DNA of 5,079 bases from Acidimicrobiales bacterium (GTDB lineage: Bacteria; Actinomycetota; Acidimicrobiia; Acidimicrobiales; SZUA-35): contig JABDJU010000308.1 in NCBI GenBank assembly GCA_013003325.1, positions 1 to 5,079 on the forward strand, read 5' to 3'. Both the position numbers and the translations under genes were made by a program. Shown here piece by piece: positions 1 through 5,079 of the stretch (its first letter is position 1; each line of letters opens with the position of its first letter). The notes under the pieces were generated by a model. That model was not told the origin of the DNA, searched no databases, and worked only from the letters and a program-made list of their open reading frames with translations.

Positions 1-102
1 GCGGAGACGTGTGGCGTGCTCGCCCGACGATTTTTCGAGGGGATGTGTTGGCCCGACGATTTTTGGAGGCCCGGGCCGGGGCCGCTGCGGCGGGCGGGGG
101 AG
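1..102. other. Non-coding GC-rich left edge, downstream of the CoA-binding gene
   Basis: No credible reading frame is present. The stretch holds a direct repeat (22-40 and 51-69) and then a very GC-rich segment with a perfect 10-bp palindrome GGCCCGGGCC at 68-77 and a small stem GCCG-CTG-CGGC at 81-91. On the minus strand this is the 3' flank of the CoA-binding gene, so these stems could end its transcript. The runs of five T lie on the plus strand, so the minus transcript would have A-runs and no U-tract. A classical intrinsic terminator for the minus-strand operon is therefore not supported. A weak GGCG-TGCT-CGCC stem at 13-24 precedes a T-run and could belong to a plus-strand gene to the left of the window. 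Confidence 0.5.
22..69. repeat. Imperfect direct repeat, two copies, 29-bp period
   Basis: GCCCGACGATTTTT occurs exactly at 22-35 and 51-64. With one mismatch (C versus G) the match continues through GAGG, giving 19-bp units at 22-40 and 51-69. Units start 29 bp apart with 10 bp between them. Only two copies are visible, and the left edge of the window may cut off more. The spacing is too short for a CRISPR array. A duplicated regulatory or terminator-like element, or a short tandem duplication, fits equally well. Confidence 0.75.
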
Positions 103-573
103 TTAGCGGCGGCTGTCGATGACGCCGGTGTCGAAGCCGGCTAAGTGAAGGCCGCCGGCGAAGCGGGCGTGTTCGATCTTGGTGCACCGATCCATGACGA
201 CCTGAAGACCCCCGGCCAGGGCGATCTCGGCCGCTTGGTCGCTCCAGACACCGAGTTGCAGCCACAGCGTGCCCGCCCCCTTGGCCACCGCCTCCTGGGC
301 GACCCCCGGGCAGGCCTCGGCGGTTCGGAACACATCGACGATGTCCGGTGCGGTCGGCAGCGCATCGAGGGTGGGATAGCAGCGAACACCGTTGATCTCG
401 GTCTCGGTGGGATTGACCGGGTACAGGTCGTAGTCGCATACCGAACTTTGCAGGTATGTCATCACGAAGTTGCTGGGGCGACTGGGGTTGGGCGACGCCC
501 CCACGATCGCGATGGATCGAGCGGAGTCGAGAATCGCCTTTCGATCGCGGGCCGACGGCGGGTCGTATGCCAT
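103..573 (-). CDS. CoA-binding protein, YccU / CoA_binding_2 family
   Basis: A soluble single-domain protein of 156 residues predicted to bind coenzyme A or an acyl-CoA on a Rossmann-like fold. Its cellular role is not established. Family signatures appear in order: IAIVGASPNPSRPS (21-34), which is the glycine-rich nucleotide loop, YPVNP (51-55), DIVDVFR (77-83), TLWLQLGV (102-109) and VVMDRCTKIEH (125-135) with the conserved DRC (Cys130). The spacing closely follows E. coli YccU, which is slightly shorter; the extra residues are about 16 at the C-terminus. The start is ambiguous. ATG at 573 overlaps the sulfhydrylase stop by one base (TGATG). A GTG directly before it (574-576) overlaps by four and lies 6 nt from an AGGA. 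Either way translation is probably coupled to the upstream gene. The pairing with a methionine-pathway enzyme that uses an acetyl-CoA-derived substrate suggests, as inference, a CoA or acetyl-CoA sensing role. Confidence 0.9.
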   Translation of the reverse strand: MAYDPPSARDRKAILDSARSIAIVGASPNPSRPSNFVMTYLQSSVCDYDLYPVNPTETEINGVRCYPTLDALPTAPDIVDVFRTAEACPGVAQEAVAKGAGTLWLQLGVWSDQAAEIALAGGLQVVMDRCTKIEHARFAGGLHLAGFDTGVIDSRR

Positions 574-1883
574 CACACCACGTCCTGGGCGGCGGCCAGC
601 GCCTGATCGAGGTCGTAGATGATGTCGTCGAGATCCTCGAGGCCGATCGACAGGCGGACCATGTCGGTTCCGACGCCGGCTTCTTCGAGCGCCTCGTTGC
701 TCATCTGTTGATGGGTGGTCGATGCCGGATGGATCACCAGGGTCTTTGCGTCCCCGACGTTGGCCAGGTGGCTGATCAGCACCAGCGACTCGATGAATCG
801 CTGACCGCCCGCCCGCGCCTTCTCGGCATCATCGGCCTTGACCCCGAAGGTGAAGATCGCTCCCGGGCCCTTCGGCAAGTACTTCTTGGCCAACTGGTGC
901 GACGGGTTGTCGGGCAGTCCGGCATAGGCCACCCACGCAACCCGCGGATCGCGGTCGAGCCACTCGGCAACCGCCTGGGCGTTGGCCACGTGCCCGTCCA
1001 TTCTCTGAGGCAGCGTCTCCAAACCCTGAAGCAACAGGAAGGCGTTGAACGGCGACAACGTGGCTCCCACATCGCGCTGTTGTTCAGATCGCAACGCCGT
1101 ACAGAAGGCATATTCCCCGAAGTTGCCGATCCACGACAGGTTGTTGTAGCTGGACACCGGTTCGGTCAGGCGGGGAAATCGGCCGCTGTCCCAGGGGAAC
1201 AGACCCGACTCGACGATCACCCCGCCGATGCTGGTGCCGTGCCCGCCGATGAACTTGGTGGCCGAGTGGATCACGATGTCGGCACCGTGTTCGATCGGTC
1301 GGCACAGCCAGGGCGTGGCGAAGGTCGAGTCGACCACTAAAGGCACGTTGTGCCGGTGGGCCACATCGGCCAGCGCTTCGAGGTCGGCGACTACGCCGGC
1401 GGGGTTGCCGATGATCTCGGTGTACACCGCCTTGGTGCGATCGGTGATAGCCGATTCGAACGCGGCGGGTTCGTCGTTGGCCACGAATGTTGTGTCGATG
1501 CCGAACCGGGCCAGCGTGTAGGTGAAAAGGGCGTGCGATCCGCCGTAGATGCCCGACGCGGCAACAATGTGATCACCCTGTTCGGCCAGGGTTGTGAGGG
1601 TCAGGAACTCAGCCGCCTGTCCGCTGCTGGTGGCGACCGCACCGATACCCCCCTCGAGGCTGGCCATCCGCTCCTCGAACGCCGCCACCGTCGGGTTCGA
1701 GATCCGGGTGTAGATCGTGCCGTATTTCTGAAGGGCGAAGAGGTCGGCGGCATCGGCGGTGTCTTCGAACACGAACGAGGTCGATTGGTAAATCGGGACC
1801 GCCCTCGCCCCTGTGGTCGGGTCGGGGCGGCCGCCGGCATGCAGTGCTCGTGTTCGGAACCCCCACGACCGATCCGCAGTCAT
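573..1883 (-). CDS. metY: O-acetylhomoserine (O-acetylserine) sulfhydrylase
   Basis: A cytoplasmic PLP enzyme of the Cys/Met-metabolism fold, 436 residues, the normal length for this family. It is expected to convert O-acetylhomoserine plus sulfide to homocysteine plus acetate (direct sulfhydrylation). Visible landmarks are PIYQSTSFVF (30-39), YTRISNPT (58-65) with the phosphate-contacting Tyr/Arg, the SSGQAAE loop (86-92), VVDSTFATP (183-191) with the pyridine-contacting Asp185, and HSATKFIGGHG (206-216), where Lys210 forms the PLP Schiff base. SHLANVGDAKTLVIHPASTTH (371-391) and VRLSIGLED (409-417) complete the set; Arg410 should hold the substrate carboxylate. The SHLANVGDAK...HPASTTH pattern favours OAH sulfhydrylase over cystathionine gamma-synthase. 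The ATG at 1883 was chosen because MTADRSWGFRTRALHAGG matches the usual family start. A GTG at 1892, only 1 bp after the upstream stop, would add three residues. No good Shine-Dalgarno is seen, so coupling to the DUF5317 gene is likely. The downstream CoA-binding gene overlaps its stop. Confidence 0.96.
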   Translation of the reverse strand: MTADRSWGFRTRALHAGGRPDPTTGARAVPIYQSTSFVFEDTADAADLFALQKYGTIYTRISNPTVAAFEERMASLEGGIGAVATSSGQAAEFLTLTTLAEQGDHIVAASGIYGGSHALFTYTLARFGIDTTFVANDEPAAFESAITDRTKAVYTEIIGNPAGVVADLEALADVAHRHNVPLVVDSTFATPWLCRPIEHGADIVIHSATKFIGGHGTSIGGVIVESGLFPWDSGRFPRLTEPVSSYNNLSWIGNFGEYAFCTALRSEQQRDVGATLSPFNAFLLLQGLETLPQRMDGHVANAQAVAEWLDRDPRVAWVAYAGLPDNPSHQLAKKYLPKGPGAIFTFGVKADDAEKARAGGQRFIESLVLISHLANVGDAKTLVIHPASTTHQQMSNEALEEAGVGTDMVRLSIGLEDLDDIIYDLDQALAAAQDVV

Positions 1884-1893
1884 GGTGCTCACG

Positions 1894-2538
1894 CTACAGG
1901 TAGCGGTCGTTCTCCAGCGGAGGGGGCGGGACACTCTCGGCGGTGTTGTCGGTGAGATCGATGATGACCGGCGGGGTAGTGAGGTCGACCGACCGATCAG
2001 CTCGGAGAAACTCTTCGAGAAACTCGTCGGCGTCGAGTCCTTCTTCGGCTCGTTGAGCCAGGAGCTCGCGTCCCAGGATGAACGCACCGGCAGCAGCGAT
2101 GAGGTCTCCGAACGACACAACCCATGGCCCGATGGGGAGGGGCACCACGTCGCCGAGGATCCCGAGCCGGGTCTCCTCGTCCTCCATCTGTCGAAGCCCG
2201 GTCGCCTCGATGTTGGTGGCCTCGGCCGCTTCGGCCCGCAGCGGCAAATAGCCGTTGATCAGCACCACGAAGCCGGTGAGCAATAGCCCGAGCGACGTGA
2301 CGAACGCGCCAGAGAAGTGGAGGTTCTGGAGCAACCCGCCGGCCAGGAGCGCCGTGCCGACGATGTAGATGCCGGGCTTGCCCGGGATCCCGGGGACCCA
2401 TTCGGCCAGCACGATCGCGGCGAGGCCCAAGGCCAGCACGGGCTGGGCCCGTAGATCTGAGGGAAGTCCGAGCGTGCCCCCTCTCAAGAGGAGCGCCAGC
2501 CCGGCTCCGGCGAGTGCAGCAGCAAGAACCAGGAACAC
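1894..2538 (-). CDS. DUF5317 family integral membrane protein
   Basis: A 214-residue membrane protein of unknown function. Hydrophobic segments lie at about 1-18, 31-48, 57-73, 77-95 and 138-157. They are followed by a hydrophilic acidic C-terminal tail (about 163-214) with a proline run (204-207). The DUF5317 assignment rests on the pattern after the fourth segment, NGYLPLRAEA (95-104), and on LGDVVPLPIGPWVVSFGDLIAA (128-149), which matches the family's LGD...P.P...S.GD block. The start is the GTG at 2536-2538. The frame is closed by a TAG at 2551-2553, and no ATG lies between. There is no recognisable Shine-Dalgarno. A TAGCCT (2553-2548) sits 9 nt before the start and could be a weak -10 for a near-leaderless message. 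The gene lies 46 bp after the lipoprotein stop and 1-10 bp before the sulfhydrylase start, so it is probably a middle gene of one transcript. Nothing in it explains a link to sulfur metabolism. Confidence 0.85.
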   Translation of the reverse strand: MFLVLAAALAGAGLALLLRGGTLGLPSDLRAQPVLALGLAAIVLAEWVPGIPGKPGIYIVGTALLAGGLLQNLHFSGAFVTSLGLLLTGFVVLINGYLPLRAEAAEATNIEATGLRQMEDEETRLGILGDVVPLPIGPWVVSFGDLIAAAGAFILGRELLAQRAEEGLDADEFLEEFLRADRSVDLTTPPVIIDLTDNTAESVPPPPLENDRYL

Positions 2539-2584
2539 TGGAATGAGAGGCTAACGCGTATTCCCAGGCAGGAAACCAGTAGGT

Positions 2585-3154
2585 CTACTCAGCCGGCGGT
2601 GGATCTTGGGCAGTGCAGACGTAGCGGCGCTCGCCGGCCAGCCACATCTCCTCGGTGGGCACCAATTCGATCGCTTCGAGATCAGAGGTTGCGTACCGCT
2701 CGCCGACCCCGTCCTCGAACAGGGGAAGGCAGGCGGCAGCGACCACTGGCTCGATGTCGCGCCGCGTCGGCCATGGATCATCGGGGTTCCCGGGACAGGG
2801 TATTGCGACAACTTTGTTCGTCGCGGAGGTCTCAGCACTCTCGATTCCGAGACACCCGTTGCCGTACACCTTTCCGATGTGGGCGGCGGCGCAGTCGACG
2901 ATGGCAATGGTCCGTGCCTGAGGGCCAGTGGTGGGAGGTTGCGGCGTGGGAAGCTCGCCCCAGCACTGGCCGGCCTGCAGGTCGAGTTCGGTTCCGACGT
3001 CGAGAATTCGGGCTGGGGCGGTCGACGTCGTGATTTCGGTCGGAGTGGTCGTTGTGGTGGCTGCCGCTTCCGGCTCGTCCGAGGTGCAGGCGCTCACGCT
3101 GAGCGAAAAAAGCGTGGTGGTGCTCATGATGACGAGCGATACCGAACGGTGCAC
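2585..3154 (-). CDS. Septum_form-like lipoprotein
   Basis: A 189-residue secreted lipoprotein. A signal peptide (MHR, then hydrophobic 5-20) ends in lipobox VSAC, with Cys23 as the lipidated residue. A Thr/Ala-rich linker (about 26-48) follows, then a globular domain. GQCWGEL (62-68), AIVDCAAAHIGKVYG (84-98), the late ACLPLF (141-146), and PTEEMWLAGERRYVCTA (166-182) follow the actinobacterial septum_form pattern, in which a GxC, a xxC-xxxH and a terminal W..G.R...C frame the domain. The name comes from a family link to septation that is weakly characterised, so the actual role is unknown. The mature domain has six cysteines (64, 88, 101, 120, 142, 180), which suggests three disulfides; the 101/120 pair looks additional. 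The start is GTG at 3154. An internal ATG (3127) would drop the positively charged N-terminus and is less likely. No Shine-Dalgarno is present, and a -10-like TAACGT ends 6 nt before the start, which points to a leaderless mRNA. Confidence 0.85.
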   Translation of the reverse strand: MHRSVSLVIMSTTTLFSLSVSACTSDEPEAAATTTTTPTEITTSTAPARILDVGTELDLQAGQCWGELPTPQPPTTGPQARTIAIVDCAAAHIGKVYGNGCLGIESAETSATNKVVAIPCPGNPDDPWPTRRDIEPVVAAACLPLFEDGVGERYATSDLEAIELVPTEEMWLAGERRYVCTAQDPPPAE

Positions 3155-3159
3155 AGGGC

Positions 3160-3166
3160 TACGTTA
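3160..3166. promoter_or_regulatory. Overlapping divergent -10 elements, symmetric leaderless promoter
   Basis: The 17 bp between the DUF2277 ATG (3172) and the lipoprotein GTG (3154) contain TACGTT (3160-3165) on the plus strand and TAACGT (3166-3161) on the minus strand. Both fit the TAnnnT -10 consensus. Each is followed by exactly 6 nt before its start codon, so transcription starting 7 nt past the hexamer would begin at the first base of each start codon. The arrangement is mirror-symmetric about base 3163. Neither gene has a Shine-Dalgarno site here, which agrees with leaderless translation. No convincing -35 is visible for either direction. Confidence 0.55.
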
Positions 3167-3171
3167 TTGCC

Positions 3172-3438
3172 ATGTGCCGAAACATCAGGCCACTCAACAA
3201 CTACGAGCCGCCCGCCACCGATGCCGAGGTCGCCGACGCGGCCCTTCAGTACGTGCGCAAGATCAGCGGTACCCGTTCGCCGTCGAAGGCGAACCAGGAG
3301 GTGTTCGACGCCGCGGTCGTAGCGATCACGACCGTCACTCGCGATCTGGTTGATTCCCTGGTCACCACCGCCCCGCCCAAGAACCGCGACGCGGAGGCGG
3401 CCAAGGCCAGAGCAAGGGCTGCCAAGCGGTTCGCGTGA
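3172..3438 (+). CDS. DUF2277 domain-containing protein
   Basis: A small soluble 88-residue protein that matches the full-length DUF2277 pattern: MCRNIRPLNNYEPPATDAE at the N-terminus, then ALQYVRKISGTRSPSKANQEVFDAAV (24-49), and the C-terminal VTTAPPKNRDAEAAKARARAAKRF (64-87). The N-terminal MCRNIR with Cys2 is the family hallmark. The function is unknown in every organism I know of, and there is no signal peptide or membrane segment. The last 25 residues are basic and helical-looking. It is the only plus-strand gene in the window. It starts 17 bp from the divergent lipoprotein and probably uses a leaderless message from TACGTT at 3160-3165. Its TGA stop abuts the sortase stop tail-to-tail with no spacer. 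Confidence 0.93.
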   Translation: MCRNIRPLNNYEPPATDAEVADAALQYVRKISGTRSPSKANQEVFDAAVVAITTVTRDLVDSLVTTAPPKNRDAEAAKARARAAKRFA

Positions 3439-4614
3439 TCAGAACGCCGGCAGCATCCGGTCGAGGTGGGTGAAGCTCAGGAACAGCAGCGTCAGCACCA
3501 CCGGCGTTGCCAGCGCATAGCTCGGCCATTTCCGCCACTTGCGACCGGCGATGGCGGTGATCAAGGCGGCAAGAGCGGTGAACAGCGACCACACCAGGAA
3601 CGGAACCGCTTCTTCGAAGTGCCATCCCAGGGATTCGTCGAGTGCTTCGGCCGAAACCCCAACCGTGCTGGCCTCCTCGGAGCGACCGGGGTCAGACCCC
3701 TCGGCCCCGGACCCCGGATCCTCTCCGGTCGCCTCATACGCAAGCTGCTGACCTGCGAGCTCCGCAGCGAGTGCGTCGTCGAGCCCAGCCAGCTGAATCG
3801 TTGCTGCCGGTGGGTTGACGAGCTTGGCCTGAACCACGATGCGTTGACGGGCCGAGTACTTGGGGTGGCACGCGGTGAGGGTCAGCCGGTTGTCGCCGTA
3901 ATCGTCGAGCACGAACACGTCGTAAGGGCTGATGATCGAGTGCCCGGCCGTGCCCTCGTCGGTGGTCTGGGGCAGTACTTCATAATTGAAGAGACCTTGG
4001 AAGGTCTCGACCACGATCCGGTCACCCGGTTCGAGCAGATCGAGGTCGCCGAAGGGAGCGCCATAGGTGGTGCGGTGTCCGGCGATGGCGGCGTTGCCGG
4101 CCTGACCCGGTAGGGGGGTCTTGAGGTAGTGCCCCGGGCCCTTCCTGAGATCGGAACGCCGAGTGCCGGCTATTACGACCTTGTCCACGCCGATCGCTGG
4201 GATGCGGATCACGCCCAGCGCTTCACCGACGGACGGCAACAGTTCCTCGGGGACAGGCTCGGCCGGGGTTGGCGGCTCGTCCGGCACCTGCACTGGGGTG
4301 GCATCCTGCACGCTGTCCACGTCGTCGGCCGGCTCGGGCTCTGTGGCGGACGGGTCGGGCCCGTCGGTGGGTTCGGTTGCGGAAGGGGTTTCGGTGTGCT
4401 GCCCCACCGCCCCGGGGTCTACCCCCTGAGCAGCGGCAAAGTCGGTAAAGGCCGCTCGACGGGCAGCGAAATCGTTTTCGAGCGACGCCTGGGCCCGATC
4501 CTCGGTGATGCCGGTGCCCCACAACTGGAATCCGGCGAAGGCCAAGGTCAGCACACCCAAGGTGATGAGGGTCCGACCGGCTCCGCCGATGATCGCGATT
4601 GTTCTGGGTGACAT
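3439..4614 (-). CDS. Sortase family transpeptidase (class E-like), three membrane segments
   Basis: A 391-residue membrane-anchored cysteine transpeptidase that would cleave a sorting signal on secreted proteins and join them to the cell wall. The order is: N-terminal membrane anchor (about 13-33); an extracytoplasmic acidic Pro/Glu/Asp/Thr-rich linker (about 64-125); a sortase domain (about 132-266); a low-complexity segment (about 292-335); two C-terminal hydrophobic segments (about 337-356 and 366-382) separated by RKWRKW. Catalytic residues are His180 in AGHRTTYGAPF, Cys249 in LTLTACHP and Arg257 in YSARQRIVV. The HRT-G-PF and LT-T-C-P-YSARQR patterns resemble actinobacterial class E enzymes. 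The basic RKWRKW loop agrees with a cytoplasmic turn between TM2 and TM3. The ATG at 4614 was chosen because a GGAG (4626-4623) lies 8 nt upstream; the frame stays open to 4668, but that extension (MCRCNRCGPLVGHTGAHS) precedes no better site. No sorting-signal substrate is encoded in the window. Confidence 0.93.
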   Translation of the reverse strand: MSPRTIAIIGGAGRTLITLGVLTLAFAGFQLWGTGITEDRAQASLENDFAARRAAFTDFAAAQGVDPGAVGQHTETPSATEPTDGPDPSATEPEPADDVDSVQDATPVQVPDEPPTPAEPVPEELLPSVGEALGVIRIPAIGVDKVVIAGTRRSDLRKGPGHYLKTPLPGQAGNAAIAGHRTTYGAPFGDLDLLEPGDRIVVETFQGLFNYEVLPQTTDEGTAGHSIISPYDVFVLDDYGDNRLTLTACHPKYSARQRIVVQAKLVNPPAATIQLAGLDDALAAELAGQQLAYEATGEDPGSGAEGSDPGRSEEASTVGVSAEALDESLGWHFEEAVPFLVWSLFTALAALITAIAGRKWRKWPSYALATPVVLTLLFLSFTHLDRMLPAF

Positions 4615-4624
4615 TGAGTGTGCT

Positions 4625-4654
4625 CCGGTGTGGCCAACCAGCGGGCCGCACCGG
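4625..4654. promoter_or_regulatory. Inverted repeat overlapping the sortase Shine-Dalgarno
   Basis: Plus-strand arms CCGGTGTGGCC (4625-4635) and GGCCGCACCGG (4644-4654) pair at 10 of 11 positions around an 8-nt centre (4636-4643). In the sortase mRNA (minus strand) the second arm ends in GG, and these are the first two bases of the GGAG Shine-Dalgarno (4626-4623). A folded stem would therefore partly hide the ribosome site. As DNA, the 30-bp dyad could be an operator. No U-tract follows on the minus strand, so it does not look like an intrinsic terminator for the DUF4242 gene. Confidence 0.6.
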
Positions 4655-4684
4655 TTACATCGGCACAAACCAAGGCGCTCTCAA
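4654..4684 (-). promoter_or_regulatory. Possible weak sortase promoter
   Basis: On the minus strand TTGAGA (4684-4679) resembles a -35, and TGTAAC (4659-4654) matches four of six -10 consensus positions, with a 19-bp spacer that is longer than ideal. It lies in the 129-bp gap between the DUF4242 stop and the sortase start, where a promoter is plausible. If it is real, the transcript would begin inside the inverted repeat, and the repeat would then act as a DNA operator and not as an RNA hairpin. Confidence 0.2.
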
Positions 4685-4743
4685 GCTTCTTCTCCGCGCC
4701 ACGAGGCGATCCCCAAGCCCCCAGAACAATCGGCGTGGGCTCC

Positions 4744-5028
4744 CTAAGTGGTTGCCCCCATGTAGAAATACGGGTCGAGCACCCGCACTTCGGAAATGGC
4801 GTCGACGGGCACGCTCGACTTTTCGGCCGCACGACGAATCGACTCCGGATTCGGTCCGTCATATACGCAGAAGGTCTTCCCGTGGTCGTCGGTCACATAC
4901 GACGTGATCCAGGTGACGTCTTCGGAAGAATTGTTGTCGACAATTCCTCTCACCGCTTGGGCACCGTTGTTGTCGATGGGGACCTCAAGTCCGTCAGGGA
5001 AGGTTCGTTCAACCAGATAGCGAGGCAT
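4744..5028 (-). CDS. DUF4242 domain-containing protein (SCO4226-like)
   Basis: A 94-residue soluble protein whose length covers one whole DUF4242 domain. The family pattern is clear: MPRYLVERTFPDGLEVP (1-17), VTWITSYVTDDHGKTFCVYDGPNPESIRRAAE (38-69) and the near-terminal ISEVRVLDPYFYM (78-90). The fold is ferredoxin-like alpha/beta. The best-studied relative, Streptomyces coelicolor SCO4226, is reported as a nickel-binding protein. Metal binding here is inferred from homology, and the only histidine is His49. A strong Shine-Dalgarno AAAGGAG (5041-5035) lies 6 nt before the ATG, which makes the start firm. The TAG stop is 129 bp ahead of the sortase start, so co-transcription with the sortase is possible but not required. 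An imperfect dyad directly upstream of the Shine-Dalgarno could control expression. Confidence 0.93.
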   Translation of the reverse strand: MPRYLVERTFPDGLEVPIDNNGAQAVRGIVDNNSSEDVTWITSYVTDDHGKTFCVYDGPNPESIRRAAEKSSVPVDAISEVRVLDPYFYMGATT

Positions 5029-5042
5029 AATTGGCTCCTTTC

Positions 5043-5077
5043 TCTCGCTGTAGACATCGTGATGCAGACAGGCGAGA
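5043..5077. promoter_or_regulatory. Imperfect dyad upstream of the DUF4242 gene, possible operator
   Basis: Plus-strand TCTCGCTGT (5043-5051) pairs with ACAGGCGAGA (5068-5077) at nine positions with one bulged G. Inside it, CATC (5055-5058) and GATG (5061-5064) form a second matching pair around the centre at 5059/5060. The outer arm ends 1 bp from the AAAGGAG Shine-Dalgarno. Position and symmetry suit a dimeric repressor site or a 5'-UTR stem. No T-run follows on the minus strand. The right edge of the window prevents a view of any promoter beyond it. Confidence 0.45.
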
Positions 5078-5079
5078 TG

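Noticed and set aside
22..69. Possible start of a CRISPR array
   Set aside because: Only two units, a 10-bp spacer length and a one-base mismatch; this does not fit repeat and spacer sizes.
68..91. GC-rich palindromes as an intrinsic terminator of the minus-strand operon
   Set aside because: On the minus strand the stems are followed by an A-run and no U-tract, so the classical terminator layout is missing.
145..1955. Long plus-strand open frames (145-606, 456-1340, 1350-1955) opposite the metY and CoA-binding genes
   Set aside because: Their translations show no family pattern and are rich in Arg/Gly as expected from antisense of GC-rich coding DNA. The minus strand encodes well-recognised proteins there.
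1884..2120. Upstream N-terminal extension of the sulfhydrylase frame
   Set aside because: The frame stays open to 2120, but that part overlaps the DUF5317 coding sequence, is Ser/Arg-rich and is not homologous to the family. The conserved start begins at MTADRSWG.
2578..2589. Short inverted repeat AGTAG-GT-CTACT at the lipoprotein stop
   Set aside because: Five-base arms with a 2-nt centre are common by chance and too tight to fold as an RNA hairpin. No T-run follows.
4548..4907. Overlapping open frames on both strands across the sortase-DUF4242 gap
   Set aside because: No motif or convincing ribosome site was seen, and the frames run into clear coding sequence in other frames. The gap is better explained as regulatory.

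Overview
This is a compact, high-GC chromosomal window. It most resembles an actinobacterium, and I would guess the Acidimicrobiia or a relative. That guess rests on GC-rich codon use, GTG starts, apparently leaderless genes, a class E-type sortase, a septum_form-type lipoprotein and the small DUF2277, DUF4242 and DUF5317 families. No mobile element, CRISPR array, rRNA or tRNA is visible. Seven protein genes cover nearly everything: six on the minus strand and one on the plus strand.

Reading along the minus strand from the right edge, the first gene is a DUF4242 protein (SCO4226-like, 4744-5028) with a strong Shine-Dalgarno site and an imperfect dyad just upstream of it. After a 129-bp gap that carries an 11-bp-arm inverted repeat comes a membrane-anchored sortase (3439-4614). 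Its stop codon abuts the stop of a convergent plus-strand DUF2277 gene (3172-3438); the two stops together read TGATCA. DUF2277 is divergent from a septum_form-like lipoprotein (2585-3154), with only 17 bp between the two start codons. Those 17 bp hold two overlapping TAnnnT -10 elements placed symmetrically, so both transcripts could be leaderless.

The lipoprotein begins a probable four-gene minus-strand operon. It is followed by a DUF5317 membrane protein (1894-2538, 46 bp later), an O-acetylhomoserine sulfhydrylase (573-1883, start 1 bp or 10 bp after the preceding stop) and a YccU-type CoA-binding protein (103-573, overlapping the sulfhydrylase stop). The last two make a metabolic pair: sulfide assimilation into homocysteine and a small CoA-binding, possibly regulatory protein. 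The first two are envelope proteins of unknown job. The left 102 bp are non-coding and GC-rich and contain an imperfect 19-bp direct repeat.

I do not see a new multi-gene system. The sequence-level signals most worth checking are the symmetric divergent promoter, the inverted repeat that overlaps the sortase Shine-Dalgarno site, and the dyad ahead of the DUF4242 gene.
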